From Acinetobacter venetianus RAG-1 = CIP 110063 (lineage in GTDB: Bacteria > Pseudomonadota > Gammaproteobacteria > Pseudomonadales > Moraxellaceae): a DNA stretch of 64,000 nt. Position 1 is the stretch's first letter. Each line of letters begins with the position of its first letter. Shown in pieces: positions 1 through 8,121 of this stretch. Position numbers and translations under genes: made by a program. Location of the stretch: contig NZ_KB849558.1 of the NCBI RefSeq assembly GCF_000368585.1, forward strand, positions 600,722-664,721, read 5' to 3'. The notes under the pieces are model-generated. The model was not told the origin of the DNA. It searched no databases and worked only from the letters and a program-made list of their open reading frames with translations.

Positions 1-723
1 TTTCTCTTCATAGCCAGTAGGGTTTTGTCCACCATTACAAAGAATATTTAAATCAAATGATTGCGGGCCTTGGGTCGATCCGATTCCAGAGAATCCTGAT
101 TTAGTCACAGTTGGAAGGGTAACGACTTTATTGATATTTCCCTGTAACTCGCATGATGAAGATGCAATGGTGATCGCATTTCCGTAAACAGTACTTGTTA
201 AGAATGGCTTACTAGCATTTCCTGTAACGTAATAAGAACTATAACGGCCGGGAACTAAAGTGCCAGAACCTGTTTGGCTTGCAGTCTTAACAATCTCTAC
301 AACAAAGTAACCCTGAGCTAAATTATACGTTGTGCCGGGTGTTAAACTCCTAGAGTAAGGATAATAGCCAGAGAAATTGGTCGCATTTTCTGCTTCACGA
401 TATAAACGAATACCGATACCAGGAATATTTGTTGTGTAAATACTATTTCCAAGGGAGCTAATTGGATAGTTTTGTGTTAAATCAGCGTAAATTCGATCAG
501 AACTTGATGTGCAACGTAACGTAGAACCATTTGGATTAATAGGGAACGTTGCTTTGCGTAAAATAGTTCCTACTGCATCGCTAGGGCGTACGACCACGCG
601 ACCAACTGCCATGGAAATATCAACAGTTGAGAATCCAGAGCTTAAAGTACAAAATGCATTTGATACTGTGCTAAAGCCAAGACCAGCTGTGAATAAAGCA
701 CCAGTTATTAGTATTTTCTTCAT
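1..723 (-). CDS. fimbrial tip adhesin, 3' end missing (window edge)
   Basis: The reading frame is open from the ATG at 723 down to base 1, about 241 residues, and continues past the edge. It starts with a signal peptide (MKKILITGALFTAGLGF, then a likely cleavage near SNA). The C-terminal part seen here begins a second, pilin-like domain (SSCELQGNINKVVTLPTV), the usual Cys-containing start of a fimbrial fold. A long N-terminal domain followed by a pilin domain is the layout of chaperone-usher tip adhesins such as FimH and MrkD. Its ATG overlaps the usher stop codon (ATGA, 720-723), so translation is probably coupled. Receptor specificity cannot be judged. Confidence 0.8.
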   Translation of the reverse strand, partial: MKKILITGALFTAGLGFSTVSNAFCTLSSGFSTVDISMAVGRVVVRPSDAVGTILRKATFPINPNGSTLRCTSSSDRIYADLTQNYPISSLGNSIYTTNIPGIGIRLYREAENATNFSGYYPYSRSLTPGTTYNLAQGYFVVEIVKTASQTGSGTLVPGRYSSYYVTGNASKPFLTSTVYGNAITIASSSCELQGNINKVVTLPTVTKSGFSGIGSTQGPQSFDLNILCNGGQNPTGYEEK

Positions 724-3272
724 TTACAAACCGCCTCAGTCATTATTAAGTTCTGTTGATCTTTAGCCAATTCAGCTGTGACATCATATGAGATTGCACA
801 TTGTTCAGCACTATCGTCACCCCATTTCACAACGAGATGATCTTGTGCTTTCTTGGTACGGAGATAGACCATACTACCCTGAGCAACAATACCTACAGCT
901 TCATTATTTTGGTCAAATACTTGTGCTGCAAAAGGTAGGTTTTCACCATTTGCTGTTTTTGTAGCAATATAAATTGCGTAACCTGTTTTCGTAGAAAAAT
1001 CGACTTTAGCAATCGCACCAGCATAAGGTGCGATACGTTGACTTGTTTCTTCTAATTCAACATTTGTCGACATTTCTTGAGGATCTAAAGTAATATCATT
1101 TAAACGATATGGCGTTACATATGGAATAACAGCATAACCGTCTTTGTTTACACTTAAACCAGTTGTGTTATTTACCTTCGCGCCTGCGGCATCAGGTGCA
1201 TATATCAGTACCATCGTTTGACCTTGCTCTGGGCCAAATAAAACACCGTCTTTATGAGCAACGATATTACCAGTTAAGCTAACCATGGCTTGTTGATAAG
1301 AGTCAGCAACACTATATGAGCCACCAACAGTTGTGTAGTTTGTGCGGTAGCGTCCATTGACGTTGAAGGTTGGATTACTGCGATCTTGATGTGTTACTGA
1401 TGAACCATAACTGAAACGATCACCTACAGTTCCACTTACACCAACTGTTCTACTGTCTTGAGATGCATTGGCATTCACATTCATAGAATGCTTTTTAAAG
1501 CTGAGCGGGAATGACAATGTCATCAAATATTCAGTATCACGTGTTTGATTACTAGATCCATAATCAACTTGGCGATTGATCGCAGAAAGACCGTAGGTTA
1601 AACCATGGTAATTGTTACTATAACCAATTTGGTATTGTTTAGTACTTTCATTGCGATTCCAGTAGTCAACCCAAGAGCCGACCATATAGAAATTACCCCA
1701 ACCATCAGGTAAACCTTGGTTTAAGGTAATTTGGAATTCACTACGTTGCTTACCTACAGCGTAGCTATTCATACCACGATCTTCTAAATCACGAATTAAA
1801 ATTGCATCACGTAATTTGTAATAATTTTCAGTCGAGTAGCGATAGGCTGCTAAGGTTAGGTTAGTATTTGTTGGCGTAATTAATTTGCTATAACTTAAAC
1901 GGTAACTTTGACCTGATTGAGATTCTTTTCTTTCAAAATCAGCTTCTGAATGTGTTACGTCTAACGAGATCGCACCGATTGGTGTTGCAAAAGCAGCACC
2001 AGCCAAAACCGAAGCGTATTTCTCAGTGGCTTGAAAGCCAGTATAACCTGTGAGGTAGTTATTAATTCCTCGTTGGTATTTACCTTGCACAACCCACGGA
2101 TCTAACTCGATATCGCGATCACGAAATTCACCAGCAGTTAATGAGTATCGGCTCATACCTGGTCTGAGCATTTGAACTACAGATGCATAAGGAATAGCAA
2201 ATTTCTGAATCTCACCATTTGATTCGATTACAGAAACCTCAAGTTCACCACCGAAACCTGTTGGATAGAGATCATTAATTTCAAAGCTACCCGGAGCAAC
2301 CGTGGTTTGATAAATTAATTGACCTTGTTGGCGAACTTCAACTTTTGCATTGGTTTTTGCATTACCACGGATGCGTGGGGCATAGCCCAACATACTATTT
2401 GGTAACATACGGTCATCACTAGAGAAATCGACACCACGATAACCAAATGAGTCGAAAATTTCGCCATTGGTAAAGCTGTCACCTAGTGTCAATACACTAC
2501 GATACTGTGGGAATGCACGTTGTAAATAGGTACTTGTTGACTGATAGTTTGACTTACTTTGGTTTTCAGTCGGATTGTCTTGCCACTGCCATTGACCATT
2601 ATGGCGTAATTGCCAGCCTGCAATATTTGCCCCAGCAGTAACTGCCATAAATGCATTGGTTGTTTCTTTATTATCGCCAGTTGTATTAAATGTTTTATAG
2701 GCGCTACCGCTATACGATAAAAAGCCAGCATTGATACCGCGATCCCAAATACTTGGATCGACATAACCTTGCGCATTTTTTTGTAAAGCAACTTGAGGAA
2801 TTGAAATATCAATACGTAATTTTGAAGTGTCAAATTCATAGAAAGAATCTTCAATCCAATCTTCAATTTTTAAACAACTGTTTTTTGATTGATTCGCAAT
2901 ATGTTGCGAAAGAACGTCTTGCTTTACACCATACTCAAGTAAGGTGCTTGAATTAAAACAGGTTGTTGCATTTTCTTTTGGGTTTACAGCTTTAAACATC
3001 ATTCGACGTTTGCCGAACCACTGACCATTTACATATACGTCGACGTTATATTCACCCGGTAAAACAGGGTTACCGTATTTGAATCGTGAAATATCGATTT
3101 TCTGTGCGTCACCGATTAAAAAAGAAGAGTCAAACTCAGCTTCTACAGCATTTTTTTGTGTAGGTTCATCTGCATGTACCATCACAGGCAGAGTCATGCT
3201 GATCATGCCTGAAGTAAGGTAAAAGCAAATATGACGCTTTAATAATCTGTATGTTGCGTGCTGTTTTGACAT
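720..3272 (-). CDS. fimbrial outer-membrane usher (FimD/PapC family)
   Basis: 850 residues, the usual usher length. A signal peptide is followed by the N-terminal periplasmic domain (FDSSFLIGD, DISRFKYGNPVLPGEYNVDVYVNG), a plug-bearing 24-strand beta-barrel region (FTNGEIFDSFGYRGVDFSSDDRMLP, then YAPRIRGNAKTNAKVEVRQ) and C-terminal periplasmic domains (PYVTPYRLNDITLDP, then the VFDQNNEAVGIV beta-domain). These are family-diagnostic segments. The usher forms the outer-membrane pore and assembly platform that accepts chaperone-subunit complexes. It lies 61 bp after the chaperone gene and overlaps the adhesin gene by 4 bp. A small inverted repeat (CCTATA/TATAGG, 3284-3298) lies just ahead of the start. 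Confidence is very high for the family. Confidence 0.96.
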   Translation of the reverse strand: MSKQHATYRLLKRHICFYLTSGMISMTLPVMVHADEPTQKNAVEAEFDSSFLIGDAQKIDISRFKYGNPVLPGEYNVDVYVNGQWFGKRRMMFKAVNPKENATTCFNSSTLLEYGVKQDVLSQHIANQSKNSCLKIEDWIEDSFYEFDTSKLRIDISIPQVALQKNAQGYVDPSIWDRGINAGFLSYSGSAYKTFNTTGDNKETTNAFMAVTAGANIAGWQLRHNGQWQWQDNPTENQSKSNYQSTSTYLQRAFPQYRSVLTLGDSFTNGEIFDSFGYRGVDFSSDDRMLPNSMLGYAPRIRGNAKTNAKVEVRQQGQLIYQTTVAPGSFEINDLYPTGFGGELEVSVIESNGEIQKFAIPYASVVQMLRPGMSRYSLTAGEFRDRDIELDPWVVQGKYQRGINNYLTGYTGFQATEKYASVLAGAAFATPIGAISLDVTHSEADFERKESQSGQSYRLSYSKLITPTNTNLTLAAYRYSTENYYKLRDAILIRDLEDRGMNSYAVGKQRSEFQITLNQGLPDGWGNFYMVGSWVDYWNRNESTKQYQIGYSNNYHGLTYGLSAINRQVDYGSSNQTRDTEYLMTLSFPLSFKKHSMNVNANASQDSRTVGVSGTVGDRFSYGSSVTHQDRSNPTFNVNGRYRTNYTTVGGSYSVADSYQQAMVSLTGNIVAHKDGVLFGPEQGQTMVLIYAPDAAGAKVNNTTGLSVNKDGYAVIPYVTPYRLNDITLDPQEMSTNVELEETSQRIAPYAGAIAKVDFSTKTGYAIYIATKTANGENLPFAAQVFDQNNEAVGIVAQGSMVYLRTKKAQDHLVVKWGDDSAEQCAISYDVTAELAKDQQNLIMTEAVCK

Positions 3273-3333
3273 ATTAAAAATCGCCTATATGGTATAGGTA
3301 CTTAAAATTATTGATTATCTAAACGAATAATGA

Positions 3334-4065
3334 TTATTGGAATTTGATCGGTCTTTCGACACGGCCACCGTAATCATTAACATTAATAAAACTCATTTTT
3401 TCAGTGTTCGATGTTTTTAACTGAACTTGATCTTCAGAAAAAGGCTTTAACATTAAACCTTTAGGCAATAAATCAACTTTCTTATCACCATTGGCCTGAT
3501 AAATTGAAGTCATCGTGATATGAAAAGGGGTTGGGTTTTTAACAACAATGTTTTGACCAACACGACGCCATTGCAATTTGTCAGCAGCTAAGTTGGCATC
3601 TTCTTTGATACTTGCTGGACGATAGAAAAATTTAATTCTTGAACGAATTGCAAGTTGCAAAAAGTTATCTGGAACAGTTTCTGTACCTTTGCCTGTTGGT
3701 CTCGGTGGAATATCCAGAACGTTTAACCAAAGTACAGTTTCTTGTTTTTGATCTAGTTGTAACGCATTTGGTAAAGCCGTAATACGAAGTGTTTGACTTT
3801 TAGTTGGCTCTACACGGGAAATAGGTGGTGTAATCATAAAAGGCACTTTAGATTGGTCTGGTGTGCTTTTAGGATCACCTTCATCGATCCAAGCTTGGAC
3901 GAGAGCAGGTTTTGAGCCATTATTGCTGAGTTGTAAAGTTACTTCACGTGCATCAGAAGGGTAAATCACGCGTGTGCCATGAATGATTATCTCAGCGTTA
4001 GCGGCAGTCGCCATAACTGAACAAAGTGCTAAACCAGACAAAAATTTACAACCGTTAAATGACAT
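3334..4065 (-). CDS. periplasmic pilus chaperone (PapD/FimC family)
   Basis: About 243 residues with a signal peptide (MSFNGCKFLSGLALCSVMATA, ANA cleavage) and two immunoglobulin-like domains. Family marks: TRVIYPSDAREVTLQLSN, the R/K anchor environment near the start of the mature protein, the hydrophobic G1-strand region (NFLQLAIRSRIKFFYRP), and NPTPFHITM. It donates a beta strand to pilin subunits in the periplasm and delivers them to the usher. The frame is open upstream with ATG at 4074 and TTG at 4080. I chose ATG 4065 because GAGA lies 9 bases upstream and the signal peptide then starts cleanly; 4074 is possible. Confidence 0.93.
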   Translation of the reverse strand: MSFNGCKFLSGLALCSVMATAANAEIIIHGTRVIYPSDAREVTLQLSNNGSKPALVQAWIDEGDPKSTPDQSKVPFMITPPISRVEPTKSQTLRITALPNALQLDQKQETVLWLNVLDIPPRPTGKGTETVPDNFLQLAIRSRIKFFYRPASIKEDANLAADKLQWRRVGQNIVVKNPTPFHITMTSIYQANGDKKVDLLPKGLMLKPFSEDQVQLKTSNTEKMSFINVNDYGGRVERPIKFQ

Positions 4066-4099
4066 GCTCAACATTCTCAAAAAAGGCAGATGAATTTAA

Positions 4100-4136
4100 A
4101 TAAAAAGAGTTTCTATGCTCTAGAACATAGAAACTC
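4100..4136 (-). terminator. attenuator/terminator after the pilin gene
   Basis: A perfect 11-bp inverted repeat, GAGTTTCTATG and CATAGAAACTC, encloses an 8-nt loop. On the minus strand it is followed by TTTTTATTT. It begins 14 bp after the pilin stop codon and ends before the chaperone start, so it probably lowers read-through into chaperone and usher and keeps the pilin in excess. Confidence 0.85.
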
Positions 4137-4149
4137 AGCGATCAACAAA

Positions 4150-4683
4150 TTATTGATAAATAATTGTGTATTGAACGTTAGTTGTTACTTCACCAGCAGT
4201 AGATGCGCCAGTTGCATAGTATTCAGCGTAGTAGTTAAGATCTGCACTACCGCCGTCAACAACGTCAACCCATTGAGAGTTCGCTTGAGCACCAGAAGCA
4301 CCAGCAGCTAAAACTGGGATTACTTGGTTGTTGCTACCTAAAAGTTGAACGTCAACGTTTTGAGCACCGCTAGCAGCTTGGTTGATTAAACGACCAGTGT
4401 TGAAATCAACAGTTGCACCTGGTTCGAAGTAAGTTGCAACTTTACCTTCTGAACAATCTTCTAAGTTGATTTGGAATGGTGTACGGCCAGCAACATCACC
4501 TGCATTCGCAAGAGTTTGTCTAGAAACTGTTGGAAGCGTAACTGTAAAATCTTTACCCGCTGGAGTAACGATGTTACAAGTTTTATCAGTCACTAAACCA
4601 TTGATTGTGATAGTACCATCTGCAGCGTGAGCGCTAGCAATACCAACAACTGAAAGAGTAGCGAGCAAAGCAAGTTTTTTCAT
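4150..4683 (-). CDS. major fimbrial subunit (type 1 pilin family)
   Basis: 177 residues. Signal peptide MKKLALLATLSVVGIASAHA, then a mature pilin with the typical pair of cysteines (TDKTCNIVTP and NLEDCSEGKV), the GLVTDKTC N-terminal donor-strand region, and a C-terminal beta-zipper ending VQYTIIYQ with the penultimate tyrosine. It is the first gene of the operon, with its own promoter and a terminator directly after, as expected for the most abundant subunit. It polymerises by donor-strand exchange into the pilus rod. The order pilin, chaperone, usher, adhesin matches small type-1-like fimbrial operons of Acinetobacter. Confidence 0.93.
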   Translation of the reverse strand: MKKLALLATLSVVGIASAHAADGTITINGLVTDKTCNIVTPAGKDFTVTLPTVSRQTLANAGDVAGRTPFQINLEDCSEGKVATYFEPGATVDFNTGRLINQAASGAQNVDVQLLGSNNQVIPVLAAGASGAQANSQWVDVVDGGSADLNYYAEYYATGASTAGEVTTNVQYTIIYQ

Positions 4684-4767
4684 AATAATTTCTCTAAGAC
4701 ATCAGCTAAAAGTTTGAATTAGATTACTTTTCCAGTTAAGTTTTTGCGCTGAACAAGTAATGTGCGA

Positions 4768-4795
4768 AATATACCAGTAAATAAATAAAATGCAA
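4768..4795 (-). promoter_or_regulatory. extended -10 promoter of the fimbrial operon
   Basis: On the minus strand TTGCAT (4795-4790) and TATATT (4773-4768) are 16 bp apart, and the TG of an extended -10 element precedes TATATT. The predicted start near 4761 gives a leader of about 78 nt to the pilin ATG. Confidence 0.6.
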
Positions 4796-5156
4796 ACTGC
4801 ATAACATTTTTAGCAATTCTTAAATAATTATTAAGCTGGCTGAAATAACTTGTTGTTTATTTTTTAGTTTTTCTGAAATTGTTTTCCTGATTATGTGAAT
4901 TTTCAACAAAAAGTGTTGTTTTTAAGATTTATTTTTTAAGAAATAGTGGATTGTTTGTTTATTTTTTATACAAAATAATGGTTTTTTATATGAAATTTTT
5001 GTGACAGGACTGCTGTAATCATCAAAAAATTGAATCTTTGTTAAAAATAAAAGTAGAAGATTTTTAAGTTCGTTAACAAAAACGCCAAACTTTTTTTAAG
5101 ATTTTTTTAAGATTCAATCCTTAGTGTTTTAGTCATGATTTGATGAAAAAATCATC
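4796..5156. other. AT-rich intergenic region, no gene seen
   Basis: About 360 bp, very AT-rich with many T runs, between the fimbrial operon and the next plus-strand gene. I saw no ORF with a ribosome binding site and no inverted repeats of the size expected for a fimbrial phase-switch. The near-repeat TTTTTTTAAGATT occurs twice around 5091-5115. Confidence 0.6.
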
Positions 5157-5170
5157 TAAAGGAGCTATAA

Positions 5171-5518
5171 ATGAACATGCTTTATACACATAAACCTAAC
5201 TATTATTTCTTCGCACATAAATTTGTATTGTTCTTAGAGCAACACTTAAAAAGTCATCCTACAGAACAACATACAAGTTTTAATTTACAGACAATCTACG
5301 ACTTGTTCAGCCATGATCGTGCGTCTAGTACAACCAATCTCGAAGGTATCCTAAATATCGCGGATGAGTATGTGTTAGATACAGAAGATGGGCCGCAGTC
5401 ATTGATTCGTTCTTATCATGTTCATTTAGACAATCACGTCCTGACATTAGAGTTTAATCCAAAGGCCATAAATAGCTTAAAAGCAGGTCAGACATTGATT
5501 AATCCTAAAGCTGCCTAA
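5171..5518 (+). CDS. conserved hypothetical protein, 115 aa
   Basis: The ATG has a strong, well-placed ribosome binding site (AAAGGAG, 7 bases upstream), and a rho-independent terminator follows 26 bp after the stop, so this is a complete single-gene transcription unit. The protein is soluble, without signal peptide or membrane segment, with a helical N-terminal half (FAHKFVLFLEQHLKSHP) and a beta-rich C-terminal half (IRSYHVHLDNHVLTLEFNP). I do not recognise a family. It could be a small cytoplasmic protein specific to Acinetobacter; function unknown. Confidence 0.8.
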   Translation: MNMLYTHKPNYYFFAHKFVLFLEQHLKSHPTEQHTSFNLQTIYDLFSHDRASSTTNLEGILNIADEYVLDTEDGPQSLIRSYHVHLDNHVLTLEFNPKAINSLKAGQTLINPKAA

Positions 5519-5543
5519 TCGCTAAGTTTTATTCCTCGTTAAT

Positions 5544-5578
5544 ACACTTAGTTATCTCCTTTGACTAAGTGTTTTTTT
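5544..5578 (+). terminator. rho-independent terminator
   Basis: Stem ACACTTAGT (5544-5552) with ACTAAGTGT (5564-5572), followed by a T run. It serves the 115-residue gene. Confidence 0.85.
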
Positions 5579-5643
5579 ATCTTACTGCTTTTGATAGATG
5601 ATTTGGTTATGATGTTTAAATCAATTTATCTCAATAAAGCATT

Positions 5644-5856
5644 ATGGATAAGGATTTTAAGTCAGAAACGTACATAGTTGATGAGCATATCGCTGATACC
5701 ATTTTATGGTTAATGCATCATCAAGAGATATTTGATTCATTCCATTTTGATGTACATACGCAGGAGCTATCTGTTACGCATGCAGCTGGAGTGGATGTAA
5801 TTAGAGTTGGAATGTTTCTTACTGCCAAATATGGGATTTTAGTCACATCTATATGA
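5644..5856 (+). CDS. small hypothetical protein, 70 aa
   Basis: A compact acidic protein (MDKDFKSETYIVDEHIAD...) without signal peptide or transmembrane segment. The ribosome binding site is weak (AATAAAG 4 bases upstream), so the start is uncertain. A bidirectional terminator lies just downstream, which supports a real transcription unit. The residue pattern looks protein-like (alternating helix and strand, no low complexity). No family recognised. Confidence 0.55.
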   Translation: MDKDFKSETYIVDEHIADTILWLMHHQEIFDSFHFDVHTQELSVTHAAGVDVIRVGMFLTAKYGILVTSI

Positions 5857-5874
5857 GTGTGATTATTACAAGAA

Positions 5875-5902
5875 AAAAGCCTTGTCAATCGACAAGGCTT
5901 TT
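5875..5902. terminator. bidirectional terminator between the 70-aa gene and bioB
   Basis: Perfect 12-bp stem AAAAGCCTTGTC / GACAAGGCTTTT with a 4-nt loop, with A and T tracts on both sides. It sits between convergent genes and can end both transcripts. Confidence 0.9.
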
Positions 5903-5906
5903 ATAT

Positions 5907-6908
5907 TTATGCGCTCATAGCATCTACGGAGAGTTCTGCAACTGTAGGTTTTGCTTTTTCAGCAGTTAAGCCGAGTTTTGCAAATAAGATCTGATCTTTG
6001 CCTTCCCCCGCGTTTGGTGTCGTTAACAGTTTTTCACCAGAGAACAATGAATTTGCACCTGCCATAAATGCAAGTGCTTGATCCGAGTCACTAAGGGATT
6101 CACGACCTGCTGATAATCGAATATAGCTATGTGGCATGATGATACGTGCGACAGCAATTGTACGAATCCACTCAGTCACATCTAATTTTTCCACTTCAGC
6201 GAGTGGTGTGCCTTCGATAGGTACAAGCATGTTGATTGGTACAGATTCAGGGTGTACTGGCATCGTAGCAAGCTCTTGCAATAGACCAATACGGTCGTTA
6301 CGACTTTCACCTAAACCGACAATACCGCCGCTACACACTTTCATACCCGCATGACGTACATGATCAAGTGTATTTAAACGATCATCAAAAGTACGAGTGC
6401 TAATGATATGCGAATAATATTCGCGTGATGTATCTAGGTTGTGGTTGTAATAATCTAAACCAGCATCTTTCAAACGCTCAGCTTGCGATTGGTTGAGCAT
6501 ACCTAACGTCATGCAAGTTTCTAAACCTAAGGCTTTTACTTCACGAACCATTTCTAAGACATAAGGCATATCTCTTTCATGCGGGTTACGCCATGCAGCC
6601 CCCATACAGAAACGAGATGAACCTGATTCTTTTGCAGCTTGTGCTTCGCTAATCACTTTATCAACTGCAATACGTTTTTCTGCTTCTAATTTAGAGTCGT
6701 AATGTGCTGACTGAGAGCAATATTTACAATCCTCTGGACATTTACCCGTTTTAATCGAAAGAAGGGTGCTGACCTGAATCGTATTTGCTTGGAAATGTTG
6801 ACGATGAACGCTTTGCGCTTCAAATACTAAGTCTAAAAAGGGTTGATCATATAAAGCTTGGATTTCATCACGAGTCCAGTCATTACGTAAGGTCATTGTT
6901 ATATCCAT
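5907..6908 (-). CDS. bioB: biotin synthase
   Basis: 333 residues. A radical-SAM enzyme that inserts sulfur into dethiobiotin in the last step of biotin synthesis. The CxxxCxxC motif binding the 4Fe-4S cluster is C57-P-E-D-C61-K-Y-C64. Other family segments are [22 protein letters not shown] and the late [11 protein letters not shown], where the conserved Arg binds the auxiliary 2Fe-2S cluster. It stands alone here; the other bio genes are not in the window. Two start codons are close together (ATG 6908 and 6896). No clear BirA operator was seen upstream, only a TTTGTAAT half-site-like sequence. Confidence 0.97.
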   Translation of the reverse strand: MDITMTLRNDWTRDEIQALYDQPFLDLVFEAQSVHRQHFQANTIQVSTLLSIKTGKCPEDCKYCSQSAHYDSKLEAEKRIAVDKVISEAQAAKESGSSRFCMGAAWRNPHERDMPYVLEMVREVKALGLETCMTLGMLNQSQAERLKDAGLDYYNHNLDTSREYYSHIISTRTFDDRLNTLDHVRHAGMKVCSGGIVGLGESRNDRIGLLQELATMPVHPESVPINMLVPIEGTPLAEVEKLDVTEWIRTIAVARIIMPHSYIRLSAGRESLSDSDQALAFMAGANSLFSGEKLLTTPNAGEGKDQILFAKLGLTAEKAKPTVAELSVDAMSA

Positions 6909-6990
6909 GATGATTGATTACAAACATTGAGATTAATCATACAGAAATCGTGCCAAAGCCAAAGGGCAAAAAACATCAATTTTCTATCTG

Positions 6991-8100
6991 TTATACATTG
7001 GCTCGTTGCAATTGTTGTTGAATTGCCCAATCAATGTGTACATTGACAATCTCATCGTGCAAAGGTTTTGCTTCTTGCAATTGTGTGACTACATCAGCCG
7101 AGTATGGCGCATTTCCAAGCCCGATTGCAATATTGCGTTTAAAAGATTGGTAGCCAGTTCTACGAATCGGACTGCCTTCGGTATTGGCCAAAAAAGTTGC
7201 TTCATCCCATTGCCAAATGTCGAGTAAACTAATGTTATCTAAGCCATGTCTCGCATCAAAATCTGGGATTGTTGCCATTTTAGCAAAACTATTCCAAGGG
7301 CAAATCAACTGACAATCATCACAACCAAATATACGATTGCCGATGCCTTGGCGAAGTTCTTCAGGAATAATGCCTTTATATTCAATGGTCAAATATGCAA
7401 TGCATTTCCTTGCATCTAACATATAAGGTTCAACGATCGCTTGTGTTGGGCAAATATCAATACAGGCAGTGCATGAACCGCAGTGTGCAGTTGCAGGTTG
7501 ATCAAAAGGAAGTTCGAGAGAGGTAAATAGCTCCCCCAATACAAAGAAAGAACCTGATTTTTTATGAATCAGTAAAGTATGTTTTCCTGTCCATCCCATA
7601 CCTGCGCTTTCAGCTAAGGATTTTTCAAAAATAGGTGCTGAATCAGCAAATGGGCGTGACTCAAAATCGCCCACTTTTTCTTTAATTTGGCTTGCTAACG
7701 TTTTGAGCCGCCCACGCATTACTTTGTGATAATCACGACCGCGTGCATAACGGGCAATAATGGCAGAATTTGGTTCAAATGGTACATAACGGGGCTGGGG
7801 GGATGCAACAAGATAGTTCATGCGCACACAAATAATGCTTTTAGTTCCTGGAACTAATAAAGTTGGATTAGCACGTTTTTCTAAGTTTTCTTCTAAATAG
7901 TGCATATCTGCATGATAGCCGCGTTCTAAATATTCTTTAAAACGAGGCATTTGATCTTGAGCATCTGGTTTGGCAATGACACAATCAGAAAAGCCCAAAT
8001 CTAAAGCCTGAGCTTTTATCCATGTTTTAAGTTCTTGAGGATCAAGCTGTTGCAGCTCGATTTTATCAAGTGATTTTTCTGAAGGTGTGGATGAAGCCAT
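6991..8100 (-). CDS. queG: epoxyqueuosine reductase
   Basis: 369 residues from ATG 8100. It catalyses the last step of queuosine tRNA modification, reducing epoxyqueuosine to queuosine with cobalamin and two 4Fe-4S clusters. The ferredoxin-like cysteine motifs are CGSCTACIDICPTQAI and CDDCQLICPWN. Other family marks are GRDYHKVMRGRL, SAGMGWTGKHTLLI and GSFFVLGELFT, followed by HEAT-like C-terminal sequence. The frame is open to ATG 8127, which would overlap the divergent nnr start; ATG 8100 is preferred because E. coli QueG begins at a comparable distance before the conserved region. No strong ribosome binding site precedes either start. Confidence 0.95.
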   Translation of the reverse strand: MASSTPSEKSLDKIELQQLDPQELKTWIKAQALDLGFSDCVIAKPDAQDQMPRFKEYLERGYHADMHYLEENLEKRANPTLLVPGTKSIICVRMNYLVASPQPRYVPFEPNSAIIARYARGRDYHKVMRGRLKTLASQIKEKVGDFESRPFADSAPIFEKSLAESAGMGWTGKHTLLIHKKSGSFFVLGELFTSLELPFDQPATAHCGSCTACIDICPTQAIVEPYMLDARKCIAYLTIEYKGIIPEELRQGIGNRIFGCDDCQLICPWNSFAKMATIPDFDARHGLDNISLLDIWQWDEATFLANTEGSPIRRTGYQSFKRNIAIGLGNAPYSADVVTQLQEAKPLHDEIVNVHIDWAIQQQLQRANV

Positions 8101-8121
8101 AAACCAATAATAGGGGATAAT

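Noticed and set aside
2489..2866. 125-codon minus-strand ORF inside the usher gene
   Set aside because: A shadow in another frame of the usher, with no ribosome binding site or recognisable domain.
4684..5170. Possible invertible promoter switch for fimbriae
   Set aside because: I searched for paired inverted repeats and a nearby recombinase gene and found neither.
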